NCBI RefSeq assembly: GCF_002836355.1
Contig: NZ_PJCA01000040.1
Span: 186,001-250,000 of the forward strand
Source: Moritella sp. Urea-trap-13
Lineage (GTDB): Bacteria; Pseudomonadota; Gammaproteobacteria; Enterobacterales; Moritellaceae
Direction: 5' to 3'
DNA: 64,000 nucleotides
The translations under genes were made by a program, and so were the position numbers. Below the pieces are notes generated by a model. The model was not told the DNA's origin. It was given only the letters and a program-made list of their open reading frames with translations, and ran no database searches. This document shows positions 18,646 through 26,472 of this stretch, piece after piece; the stretch's first letter is position 1, and every line of letters starts with the position of its first letter.

Positions 18646-19788
18646 ATGAAATTAAATATTAATTTTTCAGTTTTAGAAGCCGCGGTCAGCAAAATGGGAG
18701 GAACTAGTGGTCAATTTACAATTAAGCAAGACTATAAGCCTCGAGCTCCCATTGATATTCAGTTAGGAGCTGGCTTTGAGGTTGATTTTAATGATATTAA
18801 ATTTGAAACTGGCCTTGCAAGTTATGAAGGGCGGCAGGTTCTTTTGTATATAAAAGATCACAGCTATGGGAACAAATTAGAACAAGCCATTGAAGATGGG
18901 AAATCTGGGAATAGATATCATGTCGCTGATTGCTCTAAACTTGAAGAAATGAGAAAAAAAGGCAGGTTAGAGCGTTATGTAGTTACTAATAAACTTGACG
19001 GGATATTTAAAATATCAAGAGGGTCCACTGAAAATAGAGAAACTCAAGAAGGTGAGTCAAAATTGCAAATTTGTCAATTTTGCTTAGATGCGATCAATTA
19101 CCAAGGTTTTAAAAATATACCTAGGGGTCCTAAAAGGCAAAGTTTTGTTGCAACTTTTAATCTTTCAGACTTCTTTGATACCTACAGTTCATTCTTTAAA
19201 TTTATGCCTTCAGGTATCGCTGATAATCAAAAAGAGAGCTATAGCGATGATTGGAAGCAAGTCTCAAATTCTGTTAAAGAAAAATATCAATTTATTTGTC
19301 AGCAATGCGGTGTTGATTTAAATAGCAATAAACGATTATTACAAACCCATCATAAGAATGGAGTTAAAACAGATAATACCGATGTAAATTTAACTCCACT
19401 TTGCGCTGATTGCCATAGAAAACAGCCATTTCATACTCATCTTTTTGTGGCTCATAAAGACACAAAATCAATTAATCATTTAAGGCAAGAGCAAGGTTTA
19501 AACACTAAAGAAAATTGGCGAGATATATACCTGCTAGCAGATCCTGGCATGTTTGGTGTGATTAATATGCTTGAAAGCCATCATCTTCCTATGCCTGATG
19601 TTGGTTTGGAAGTTACAAATGAACAACATGAAGTGGTTAGCGAGCTTGAACTTGCTTGGCCACTAAAAAAAGTCGGTGTTGCAGTTGATAAAGATTCAGC
19701 TGTAGCAGCTTCAAAAGTTGGCTGGAAAGTATTTAGCATGCGCCATGCTTTGTCACAATTCGATATTCTATCGCGTAAACTAAGATAG
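18646..19788 (+). CDS. zorE: HNH endonuclease effector, ZorE-like
   Basis: 380 residues starting directly after the zorB stop. An HNH domain has C218xxC221, the HHKNG pair near 234-235, LTPLCADC (C253, C256) and H257. A separate CQFC pair near residue 145 may bind a second zinc. The N-terminal ~130 residues are unrecognised. Type II Zorya is defined by zorA-zorB plus an HNH protein called ZorE, so gene order, spacing and domain content support that call; sequence identity to known ZorE could not be tested. It should nick or cut incoming DNA when the motor is activated. Confidence 0.78.
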   Translation: MKLNINFSVLEAAVSKMGGTSGQFTIKQDYKPRAPIDIQLGAGFEVDFNDIKFETGLASYEGRQVLLYIKDHSYGNKLEQAIEDGKSGNRYHVADCSKLEEMRKKGRLERYVVTNKLDGIFKISRGSTENRETQEGESKLQICQFCLDAINYQGFKNIPRGPKRQSFVATFNLSDFFDTYSSFFKFMPSGIADNQKESYSDDWKQVSNSVKEKYQFICQQCGVDLNSNKRLLQTHHKNGVKTDNTDVNLTPLCADCHRKQPFHTHLFVAHKDTKSINHLRQEQGLNTKENWRDIYLLADPGMFGVINMLESHHLPMPDVGLEVTNEQHEVVSELELAWPLKKVGVAVDKDSAVAASKVGWKVFSMRHALSQFDILSRKLR

Positions 19789-20104
19789 AAGAACTACTTG
19801 GGTTAATGGCTCTTGTCGCGTTAGTATGCGAAAGATTGAGTGAAAAATAATTAGGAAGATAAGCTGTTGAATTAGCTTATAGATATATAATTAATTTTCA
19901 CTTTGAATCGTTGACAGATTAAATCTGGCTTGATAGCATGAAATCAATGGTTGACTCATACCAGCGGTTGAAGTTCTACTTCCTTCAAACAAAGAGTCCA
20001 TCCCTCAAAGTAATAAGCTATGTTGGAATAATTTTTTATATCCTTTTAATGCCAAAGGAAGTAGGTCGTTTTTACGTTTTGGCTTATCTTATGGATAATT
20101 AAAA
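19789..20104. other. Gene-free stretch between the Zorya operon and the next cargo pair
   Basis: 316 bp without a plausible gene. It probably holds the end of the Zorya transcript and the promoter of the 20105 gene. No clear terminator hairpin was seen. Confidence 0.5.
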
Positions 20105-21868
20105 ATGGTTAAATCTACCAACACCACTCCTAAATTCTTACCACCTCTAGATCATTATCTTGTTTTTAAAGATTATCATTTCGCTAAACTTTGCGATTTA
20201 TCTCCCTGTGCGATCAAAAAATCAGCGAAAGAGGTTTCTCATAATTCAATTGCTCATGTTAAAAAAGGGCGTGAAAAGGTCAAAACTACTACGGCACAAA
20301 ATTGGATCGTAAAAACACTAGGTTTTACTGAAGGCTACTCTACTTACGAAAAACGATATAATGAAGAAATAATACCTTTCTTTTTAAAACACGGCTTAAA
20401 AAGAAGAGCAAATTTATTTGAATTTCAGAAGAAAGGATATGCATTACCTCTTACTTCATTAACTCCTCAGAGGGTATCTGAAAAATTATTTTTTGGTTCT
20501 TCTACACTTCCCCAAAAAGTTTTTACTGGCTATGACTTTCCATTCGATAAAACAATATCTGATGGCCACTACTTTGTTAATGGTCGTCATGCGGACAGTT
20601 ACGCAAGCCTAAATAAGTATGGTATCGAGCCCTCTATGGTTCATAGCATTGAATCAATATCTAAAGATATAGCTATAATTGAGACGTTTGGTCGTGAAAA
20701 ACTAGGCAAAATTAATGATGATTATTATTCAGGACGGTCTATTGCTGATGTAGTCTTGGGTAAGTATCTTTTATCCCTTCATATGACATTCAACCTCATT
20801 GGCGGCCCCTTAATTGATGATGGAAATCATGCTCCAGTAGTAGAGATATACTCATCAACAAAAGACGAGTCTTATAAGCTTGAAATCTCATGCTATGAAA
20901 AAGTATCTGGTATTTTTTCTAAAAGAATAAGGCAATTTAAAGAGGGTTGGCTAGAGGTCATTCCATTTAACAAAAATCTTGTTTTCTTGAAGGGACGTAA
21001 TGGTGAATATGACTTTGTTTTTAAAAATATAAGAGACAAACCTTTTGTATATAATTTTGACAACGGTGCGTTGAAATTATCAGATTTACCTAGTTGTATA
21101 AACGATTATGACTTTCAACGCTGGCATTATTTTTCACATGAAGGTTACAGAGATCTCGAAGCACACAGTGCAGAAGAATTTCATTATGATAATGCTGGAA
21201 CAGCTAAGAATTATCCTGACTCTAGATTATTAAAAGTTTTTCATCAACATCTAGGAAATTATGAAACAGTAAAATATAAAGAAGTAAGTCGTTTACCTTT
21301 AGATATTAATTTCAAGCAGGCTGATGGAACTAAGCTAATGGTGTCTGATTTAATTAATATTTCGCAATTTGAAGAGTTTATTGAGAACAATCCTGACTAT
21401 AACGCTTATAGAAGGGGCCTAGTAGAAAACCAATTAGAAATAGATAATCAGGACTTGGATAAAACGCTGCCAGTTGCTTGCACTTGGTATGATGCTCTCG
21501 CTTTTATAAAGTGGATTGAAAAAGAAACTCGGACGTCAATGAAATTGCTCTCAAAACATGAATTTGAGCAGTTACGTAAGCAAGGGATTTTACTGAGAGA
21601 TACTCGCCCAATGCTTTGTGATATGGACGTAGTTCAGCGCACCGTTACGTTTCCACATGATTTAAAATGGGATAATAGGAAAGATGGTTTAAAATTCATT
21701 TTATTGAACTATTTTGCTGAATGGGTCATGGAAAGGACCTGTATAAGAAGCGGTAATCTAACCAGTTTTTATGGTGATGATTGTTTCAGAGGTGGGGCAT
21801 TGGATACTACTGGAGCATATAAGAGCACTAAGATAGGGTTTAGACTTTGCTATGAAGTAGAGGTGTGA
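20105..21868 (+). CDS. Uncharacterised protein with C-terminal formylglycine-generating-enzyme-like domain
   Basis: 587 residues. The last ~190 residues show the FGE/sulfatase-modifying-factor pattern: PVACTWYDALAFIKWIEKET near 455, then KLLSKHEFEQLRK (normally RLPTEAEWE), NYFAEWVMERT, and near the end a RGGALDTTGAYK segment and GFRLCYEV. The RLPTEAEWE-type core is changed, suggesting a binding rather than oxidase role; the same fold is used as a ligand-binding module in many proteins. The first ~380 residues match nothing I recognise; the N-terminus (CDLSPCAIKKSAKEVSHNSI) may be a small helical DNA- or protein-binding domain. It is followed 52 bp later by the 21921 gene on the same strand. 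Candidate novel defence component, by position. Confidence 0.75.
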   Translation: MVKSTNTTPKFLPPLDHYLVFKDYHFAKLCDLSPCAIKKSAKEVSHNSIAHVKKGREKVKTTTAQNWIVKTLGFTEGYSTYEKRYNEEIIPFFLKHGLKRRANLFEFQKKGYALPLTSLTPQRVSEKLFFGSSTLPQKVFTGYDFPFDKTISDGHYFVNGRHADSYASLNKYGIEPSMVHSIESISKDIAIIETFGREKLGKINDDYYSGRSIADVVLGKYLLSLHMTFNLIGGPLIDDGNHAPVVEIYSSTKDESYKLEISCYEKVSGIFSKRIRQFKEGWLEVIPFNKNLVFLKGRNGEYDFVFKNIRDKPFVYNFDNGALKLSDLPSCINDYDFQRWHYFSHEGYRDLEAHSAEEFHYDNAGTAKNYPDSRLLKVFHQHLGNYETVKYKEVSRLPLDINFKQADGTKLMVSDLINISQFEEFIENNPDYNAYRRGLVENQLEIDNQDLDKTLPVACTWYDALAFIKWIEKETRTSMKLLSKHEFEQLRKQGILLRDTRPMLCDMDVVQRTVTFPHDLKWDNRKDGLKFILLNYFAEWVMERTCIRSGNLTSFYGDDCFRGGALDTTGAYKSTKIGFRLCYEVEV

Positions 21869-21920
21869 ACAATGAAACCATCGTCACCTAATCTTTTGTT
21901 AAATAAAGGGATTTGCATTT

Positions 21921-23369
21921 ATGAGTAATGATCGCCCAATATTTTCAAAAAATTTAAAAAAAGAACTAATAAAAGAGAATCAAGAATCAGTAGATAAATC
22001 ATTAAACTTGAATTTTGGTGCTTCACCGTCTTTAAAGCAGTTTTTATCTACAACAACTGATTCATCACATTTCGTCTCCAAATTTGAAGAACACGTCTTT
22101 TTCCCTGTTAATTTTAGAGATGCATTGAAAGACGATTACTCACTTGTGTTAAATCTATTTAAAGAAAGTGTTGAGATACACAATAAATATATTGCTGGTG
22201 GTAAGTTTCCTAATGATGTATTTGAGTGGTTTAATCAACCTGAAATCAGTAACTTTCAAACTAAGTTATATAAAGTTTTTTCAAGTGTAGGTAAAAATTT
22301 AGCATATAGAAAAAGAAGAAAAACAGCTTATGAAGCTCAGGTGTATCTATTCAAGAATGTAACATCTCCTTTAGATCAATTTACGTGGAAAGATGGCTGT
22401 CGCTTAGATTTTATTTTTCACCAAAGTTTTGACCTGTTAGTTCAATCATATTTGAGTGAGTTTCTTGGTGATACTTTTTGCCTGTCAGATAAAGTTAGTT
22501 TCCACGATAGCATTTCGTTTGAATTGATTAAAGTTTGTAAAACTCCATTTGAAGCAGCATTTTTACAAGAACAAATAGGACTCTATAACGTTAGGGACTA
22601 TATGATCATTGATAGTGTCATACGAGGGATATCTTCAGGTTTGACCGCTATTAAAAATGAATCATTAATGAGTAATGAAGAACTTTTATTTGATATTTAT
22701 GAATTAATTCCACTGTATATTAAAAGTTGGTCGCCAGATAATAACAAGATTTTTCTAAATGATGAGCTGGCTATATTTCTTTCTATGGAGTACGGGTTCC
22801 CAATTTTCACCATAGGTAAACATGATGATAAAGCTGATGTTTTAATTACATCTACGTTTAAATTTTATTGGACCGTTACTCATGAATTTAAAATTACTGC
22901 AAAACTAGATTGTTACTCAGAAGAGTTGAACATACTAGGTGACTATGTTTTAAAAGAGTTTCATGACAAACTGATTTCATTGTTTTCTATCCGTAAACCT
23001 GAAAAAACAAATACAGTTTCAGAAATAGAACTGGATGGGAAATTGAATGACATTGCTGATTTTACAACTAATTATTATCAGGCGTTGGCTGTTAATGAAG
23101 AGGTTGAGTGTCAACTAGCTAATGAACGGCGGCGTGTTGTTCCATCAATGACAATGTTAGCTTTTTTTACGTTTATGCAAAGGATATTTAATTGTAAGGT
23201 AGCAAATGGGAAAGGTAGTGAAATGAAAATTTGGAGGTATGGCTCAAAAATATTTACTTTAGGTCGTCATAAAAAAGATCAAAAAATATCCTCCTTTTTC
23301 ATTAAGAAAATATTAAAAAGACTGGAAATACCAATAGATGATTGGTTGAGAGCACTTAAAGAAAGGTAA
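21921..23369 (+). CDS. Uncharacterised cargo protein, partner of the FGE-like gene
   Basis: 482 residues; no family recognised, no signal peptide and no membrane segment. Rich in aromatic and acidic residues, with a charged, low-complexity N-terminus. The C-terminal ~60 residues (GKGSEMKIWRYGSKIFTLGRHKKDQKISSFFIKKILKRL) are basic. GGG lies 11 bases before the ATG. Last gene before the transposon left end and in line with the 20105 gene, so the two probably form one operon and one system. Function unknown. Confidence 0.7.
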   Translation: MSNDRPIFSKNLKKELIKENQESVDKSLNLNFGASPSLKQFLSTTTDSSHFVSKFEEHVFFPVNFRDALKDDYSLVLNLFKESVEIHNKYIAGGKFPNDVFEWFNQPEISNFQTKLYKVFSSVGKNLAYRKRRKTAYEAQVYLFKNVTSPLDQFTWKDGCRLDFIFHQSFDLLVQSYLSEFLGDTFCLSDKVSFHDSISFELIKVCKTPFEAAFLQEQIGLYNVRDYMIIDSVIRGISSGLTAIKNESLMSNEELLFDIYELIPLYIKSWSPDNNKIFLNDELAIFLSMEYGFPIFTIGKHDDKADVLITSTFKFYWTVTHEFKITAKLDCYSEELNILGDYVLKEFHDKLISLFSIRKPEKTNTVSEIELDGKLNDIADFTTNYYQALAVNEEVECQLANERRRVVPSMTMLAFFTFMQRIFNCKVANGKGSEMKIWRYGSKIFTLGRHKKDQKISSFFIKKILKRLEIPIDDWLRALKER

Positions 23370-23408
23370 TTAAAAAACTTAGTAGCGCTAACTATTATTA
23401 GTTGGAGA

Positions 23409-23546
23409 GTCACAAACTTAATTACATTTACAGTGTTTCTGAGTTAGATATTGAAATTAAAAGTCACAAACTTAATTTGAATTATCCTGTATCTAAAACA
23501 CTGATTTTTAGATACCTTGAGTCACAAACTTAATTACTAGTCATCA
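23409..23546 (-). repeat. Transposon left-type end with three TnsB-type sites
   Basis: Sites reading GTCACAAACTTAATTA on the plus strand lie at 23409-23424, 23463-23478 and 23521-23536, and the terminus AGTCATCA ends at 23546. Wide spacing over ~140 bp is typical of the Tn7 left end, in contrast to the compact end at 2917. Confidence 0.9.
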
Positions 23547-23551
23547 GTTTG
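23547..23551. repeat. Target-site duplication GTTTG, distal side
   Basis: Identical to 2912-2916 and directly abutting the terminus. The nine bases GTTTGTGAC from 23547 also equal the core of the element's own TnsB-type site. Confidence 0.93.
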
Positions 23552-23557
23552 TGACGG

Positions 23558-23599
23558 TGTATTAAAAAAATAGACAAAGGTATTAAAAAAAAGACAAAC
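23558..23599 (+). repeat. Two tandem AGACAAA-type repeats, possible left end of a second Tn7-like element
   Basis: A 21-bp repeat, TGTATTA plus a run of A plus TAGACAAA (23558-23578), is followed by a variant at 23581-23599. The inverted form TTTGTCTA...TAAATACA recurs at 25254, 25321, 28005 and 28072. Paired, spaced, 21-bp, TGT-starting repeats inverted at two edges look like TnsB sites of another Tn7-like element. Confidence 0.5.
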
Positions 23600-23621
23600 T
23601 TCGGTTTGTCTTTTTTTTTTT
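23592..23621 (+). terminator. Rho-independent terminator
   Basis: Perfect 8-bp stem AGACAAAC / GTTTGTCT with a TTCG tetraloop closed by C-G, followed by eleven T. If the transposon is removed in thought, it lies about 50 bp past the gcvP stop, so it may have been the gcvP terminator or belong to the edge of the second mobile block. Confidence 0.85.
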
Positions 23622-23907
23622 AGGATTGTTACTCACTGACAATATGCCATATCGATTTCTGCTCACTGCGTATAACACAAAAGTAAATTCATTTATGCAT
23701 CAGTTTTGTGAATGAATTCAAAGTAATCCCCTGTTTTAGTTAGCAAAAGAAAGATTTTAATCGATATATTCATATTTCGGCATTACTTTAAACTGGCGTT
23801 GTATGCAGGTACAATACACAGCTAGTACTACAAATAATGAACCTTGAGCAACTAAACAAATTTTTTACAATTGTTTTATCGCATAAACAACAAACAGGAG
23901 GTGACTT

Positions 23908-23976
23908 ATGAAATCTAATTATATGAGCTCGTTAATAACATCAGTGGCAATTAAAATCAGGAATATTATGACCTGA
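23908..23976 (+). CDS. Short leader ORF upstream of the methyltransferase
   Basis: 22 codons (MKSNYMSSLITSVAIKIRNI then MT) with an unusually strong ribosome site AGGAGGTGACTT seven bases upstream. The second half of the ORF forms the left arm of a long hairpin with sequence just after its stop codon. It ends 48 bp before the methyltransferase gene. The layout suggests a regulatory leader peptide; the peptide itself need have no function. The rest of 23622-24024 is AT-rich and I see no other gene. Confidence 0.5.
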   Translation: MKSNYMSSLITSVAIKIRNIMT

Positions 23977-23995
23977 TTAACTGATTGTCACTGAT
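23940..23995 (+). promoter_or_regulatory. Imperfect hairpin overlapping the leader ORF, possible attenuator
   Basis: Left arm ATCAGTGGCAAT...ATCAGG (23940-23961) pairs with CCTGAT...ATTGTCACTGAT (23972-23995). Ribosomes on the leader ORF would disrupt it. No T-run follows, so transcription termination is not obvious; translational control is more likely if it acts at all. Confidence 0.4.
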
Positions 23996-24024
23996 ATATG
24001 TTTAATATAATTCGGTGACAAATA

Positions 24025-24867
24025 ATGTATACACAATTAAAAGAGATAAACCATAAACCAAAAGCTTTTGAGTTTTATACGGCTGATTCGTTGTGGGCAG
24101 ATCCACATACATCAAAACAAATGTTGTCTTATCATCTTAATGAAGATGTTGATTTGGCTTCAAGAAATAAAGTGTTTATTGAAAAATCCATTGATTGGAT
24201 TGTGTCCCATTTTTCTATTGGTGAGAAAACCAAAATATGTGATTTTGGATGTGGACCGGGCCTTTATTCATCTGGTTTAGCACGTACTGGGGCGAAGGTA
24301 ACTGGCATTGACTTTTCAAAGAACTCTATTGAGTACGCGAAAGAATATGCTAAAAAAGAAAACCTAGACATTAATTATGTTCTTCAAAATTATCTTGGCT
24401 ACGAAGCTGAAGAGCAATACGACATAATCATAATGATAATGTGTGATTTTTGTGCTTTAAGCCCTGTGCAAAGAAAGTTAATGCTCGAAAAGTTCCATCG
24501 TTTGCTTAAAGATGGTGGGCGAATATTGCTGGATGTATATTCATTAAAAGGCTTTGAAGAAAGAACTGAAACATCATTGTATGAACACAATCAGTTGTAT
24601 GGATTCTGGTCAAGTAATGATTATTACGGCTTTCTGAATACTTTTAAATATGAAGATGAAAAAGTAGTTCTGGATAAATATACAATTGTTGAAGAACAAG
24701 GTTCTAAGGTTGTATATAACTGGCTGCAGTATTTCAGTGAAGATACCTTGTTGCATGAATTGAAAGATGCGGGTTTTAAAATTGAGGCTATGTATGATGA
24801 TGTGGCTGGTTCTAATTATTCAAAGAATAATACAGAATTTGCAGTTATTGCAGAAAAACAGTCGTAA
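24025..24867 (+). CDS. Class I SAM-dependent methyltransferase
   Basis: 280 residues. Motif I is KICDFGCGPGLYSSGL near residues 72-87, followed by KVTGIDFS (acidic end of strand 2) and the motif ILLDVYSLKG later on. It resembles small-molecule or natural-product methyltransferases (Methyltransf_11/25 type); substrate unknown. GGTGA is eight bases before the ATG. It is the first of five cassette-like genes on the same strand and is followed by a 112-bp attC-like palindrome. The strong upstream leader ORF hints at inducible expression. Confidence 0.85.
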   Translation: MYTQLKEINHKPKAFEFYTADSLWADPHTSKQMLSYHLNEDVDLASRNKVFIEKSIDWIVSHFSIGEKTKICDFGCGPGLYSSGLARTGAKVTGIDFSKNSIEYAKEYAKKENLDINYVLQNYLGYEAEEQYDIIIMIMCDFCALSPVQRKLMLEKFHRLLKDGGRILLDVYSLKGFEERTETSLYEHNQLYGFWSSNDYYGFLNTFKYEDEKVVLDKYTIVEEQGSKVVYNWLQYFSEDTLLHELKDAGFKIEAMYDDVAGSNYSKNNTEFAVIAEKQS

Positions 24868-24880
24868 CTAAATAGCTGGC

Positions 24881-24992
24881 GCTAACACCTTGCTCCAGTT
24901 GACCACCAAAGCTCCGCGTCTTTTTGTGTATGGCTTCGCCATCTTATACAAAAAGCCTCTCCGCTTTGGTGGTACTGAGCAAGGTGTTAACC
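24881..24992 (+). repeat. attC-like recombination site A
   Basis: A 112-bp nested palindrome: outer arms GCTAACACCTTGCTC / GAGCAAGGTGTTAAC, middle arms GACCACCAAAGC / GCTTTGGTGGT, and a further inner stem. Outer GCTAAC and GTTAACC are R''- and R'-type cores. It follows the methyltransferase as expected for an integron cassette. Confidence 0.75.
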
Positions 24993-25341
24993 TCACTTTA
25001 GCCATACTTTGCCTAATACTTATAAACTTGTTGGAGCGAGTAATCTAACGAAGTTTTGTCCAGTAACGTGTTACACCTTTCGCTAGCTGAACTCAGTAAT
25101 AATAGAACTCAGCTAGCAGATTCATGCCCTATAGTGATTTGTCTTCACTGTTAACATTTTTGTAGACATCGATCTATAAGGTATATCTTTTATCTATCTG
25201 ACAAAGATGGCGAAAGAAGTGACCAAACAGCCTTCTAACAGTAGAAAATTAAGTTTGTCTAAAATTTAAATACACTACATGGTTATTTTTGGAAGATATT
25301 AATAAGGTTTAGCGAGCTGTTTTGTCTATTTTTTAAATACA
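24993..25341 (+). repeat. Right-edge repeat, copy 1 (gene-free)
   Basis: About 350 bp without a gene. Similar to 27798-28092, with the last ~110 bp nearly identical. It contains two 21-bp repeats of form TTTGTCTA...TAAATACA at 25254-25274 and 25321-25341, 46 bp apart. It starts right after an attC R' core in both copies. Confidence 0.75.
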
Positions 25342-25367
25342 CCACTACAATGCTGCTTTTTTAGGTA

Positions 25368-25491
25368 GCCTAACAAACTGGACTTAAACACACAGCTAGT
25401 AAGGTGTTTAAATGTAATTAAAACAGTGGTTAGGTTTCGTTTCACTACACATTATAACCAACATTTTAGTCCGCTTAACGCGGCGTTATGT
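25368..25491 (+). repeat. attC-like recombination site B
   Basis: Begins GCCTAACAA and ends GCGGCGTTATGT, with internal complementary GGACT / AGTCC. Its R' GTTATGT is complementary to the R'' ACATATAAC after the next gene, as expected for a cassette boundary. Confidence 0.7.
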
Positions 25492-25509
25492 GTCAGTTCA
25501 GGAGTAATC

Positions 25510-25836
25510 GTGACCAGTAAACAAAGAGAGTTCCAAATAGTTTTAAATTTAGTCGGATTCTATGTTTGTCTACTTATTGGTTTTGCCACACCTTTAGTAC
25601 TCGCATCTTATGATTTTGAATTTTTAAGTTCTCAATACAAGTTGATTGTTCCAGCTACCTCAGTTCTATTAGTCAATTGGTTTCATAAATCAGCATCTAG
25701 TCTATTAAAAGAAACGGGGAGTTTTGCCATACCTGGTGTTTACGAACTTAGACAGAAACACCTGTTGCATGTGAATCGAATCGAAAAACTATGGTTGGTG
25801 CTTGCTATATGGGCTGTGGTCTTTTCTGCTTTATAA
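25510..25836 (+). CDS. Cassette-borne small membrane protein
   Basis: 108 residues from GTG at 25510, chosen because AGGAG lies six to ten bases upstream and because upstream codons fall inside attC site B. Two or three membrane segments: ~LVGFYVCLLIGFATPLVLA, YKLIVPATSVLLVNWF, and a C-terminal LWLVLAIWAVVFSAL. No family recognised. Typical of integron cassettes, which often encode short membrane proteins of unknown function. Confidence 0.75.
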   Translation: MTSKQREFQIVLNLVGFYVCLLIGFATPLVLASYDFEFLSSQYKLIVPATSVLLVNWFHKSASSLLKETGSFAIPGVYELRQKHLLHVNRIEKLWLVLAIWAVVFSAL

Positions 25837-25837
25837 A

Positions 25838-25937
25838 ACATATAACAAGTCTTTTAAATGTACGTTTAACAGTTGGCTAGCGCTCGTTCCTAGTACATTT
25901 TTGCCAACTATTCCCGGAGCTTAACGAGGCTTTATGT
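25838..25937 (+). repeat. attC-like recombination site C
   Basis: 100 bp from ACATATAACAAG to GGCTTTATGT. It immediately follows the stop of the 25510 gene and ends just before the 25944 gene. Confidence 0.75.
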
Positions 25938-25943
25938 AAATCT

Positions 25944-26360
25944 ATGAACATTTTAAAAATCGAGTACAGCGCTCTAAATGCTAAACAAAAAGAAATCTAT
26001 AATTTTCAGAAGCTTGCAGGGTTTCTAGCTGATTATGGATTTAATTGTATTAAACTCGCAGATGATTGGTTAGGTGCAGATTTTCTCGCCTACCATAAAG
26101 ATGGGACTGAAACTTTAAGAGTCCAGTTAAAAGCCAGACTAACTATTGATAAAAAGTATCAAGGTAAAGATCTCTATATGGCGTTTCCAATAAAAGGTAA
26201 TTGGTGTCTAATTCTACACGATGATTTAGTGGAACATGTTTCAAATACCACAAACTGGTTAAATACAGAGTCTTGGGTTGAAAAAGGTCTTTATCATTCT
26301 GCCAAACCAAGTTCAATTCTATTAAAGAGTATTCAAAGTAGTGTCTTAATCGTTACATAA
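25944..26360 (+). CDS. Cassette-borne PD-(D/E)XK-like protein
   Basis: 138 residues. The pattern DDWLGADFLAYHKDG...LRVQLKAR resembles a PD-(D/E)XK nuclease core (D in GADF, then QLK in place of ExK), often seen in small cassette proteins. It has no signal peptide. The start at ATG 25944 follows the attC site by six bases and has GCTTAACGAGG upstream. The stop codon lies inside the R'' core of attC site D. Nuclease activity is not established. Confidence 0.7.
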   Translation: MNILKIEYSALNAKQKEIYNFQKLAGFLADYGFNCIKLADDWLGADFLAYHKDGTETLRVQLKARLTIDKKYQGKDLYMAFPIKGNWCLILHDDLVEHVSNTTNWLNTESWVEKGLYHSAKPSSILLKSIQSSVLIVT

Positions 26361-26453
26361 CAAGACCTTCAAACGGACAGAATACAGTTAACTATTTTCA
26401 TTCTGTTCAATATTTTAGCCAACTATATTTAGCCGCTTAAGGTTCCGTTAGGT
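26355..26453 (+). repeat. attC-like recombination site D
   Basis: 99 bp from ACATAACAAG to CCGTTAGGT. R'' complements R' of the preceding site; R' GTTAGGT complements the R'' ACCTAAC after the next gene. Internal arms GACAGAAT / ATTCTGTT pair. Confidence 0.8.
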
Positions 26454-26472
26454 TTTCAGTAGGTATTGATGA

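Larger units (their letters stand above)
2917..23546. mobile_element. Complete Tn7-like transposon, 20,630 bp, inserted just downstream of gcvP
   Basis: Both termini share an inverted repeat of about 27 bp starting TGATGACTAGTAATTAAG, flanked by the identical 5-bp duplication GTTTG. Each end has three copies of a TAATTAAGTTTGTGAC-type repeat. The tns operon (8511-15450) is transcribed away from gcvP, as Tn7 is relative to glmS, so the gcvP side corresponds to the Tn7 right end and the 23546 side to the left end. Cargo sits both between the right end and tnsA (3248-8150) and between tnsD and the left end (15437-23369). No cas genes, CRISPR array or tnsE-like gene were seen. Intact termini, duplication and full-length tns genes suggest recent, possibly still active, transposition. 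Confidence 0.95.

Noticed and set aside
2917-23546. Possible CRISPR-associated Tn7-like element
   Set aside because: No cas-like genes, no CRISPR array and no spacer-like repeats were found; only TniQ proteins are present.
25426-25509. Upstream ATG-equivalent start for the cassette membrane protein
   Set aside because: Codons from 25426 lie within attC site B; GTG 25510 has AGGAG upstream.
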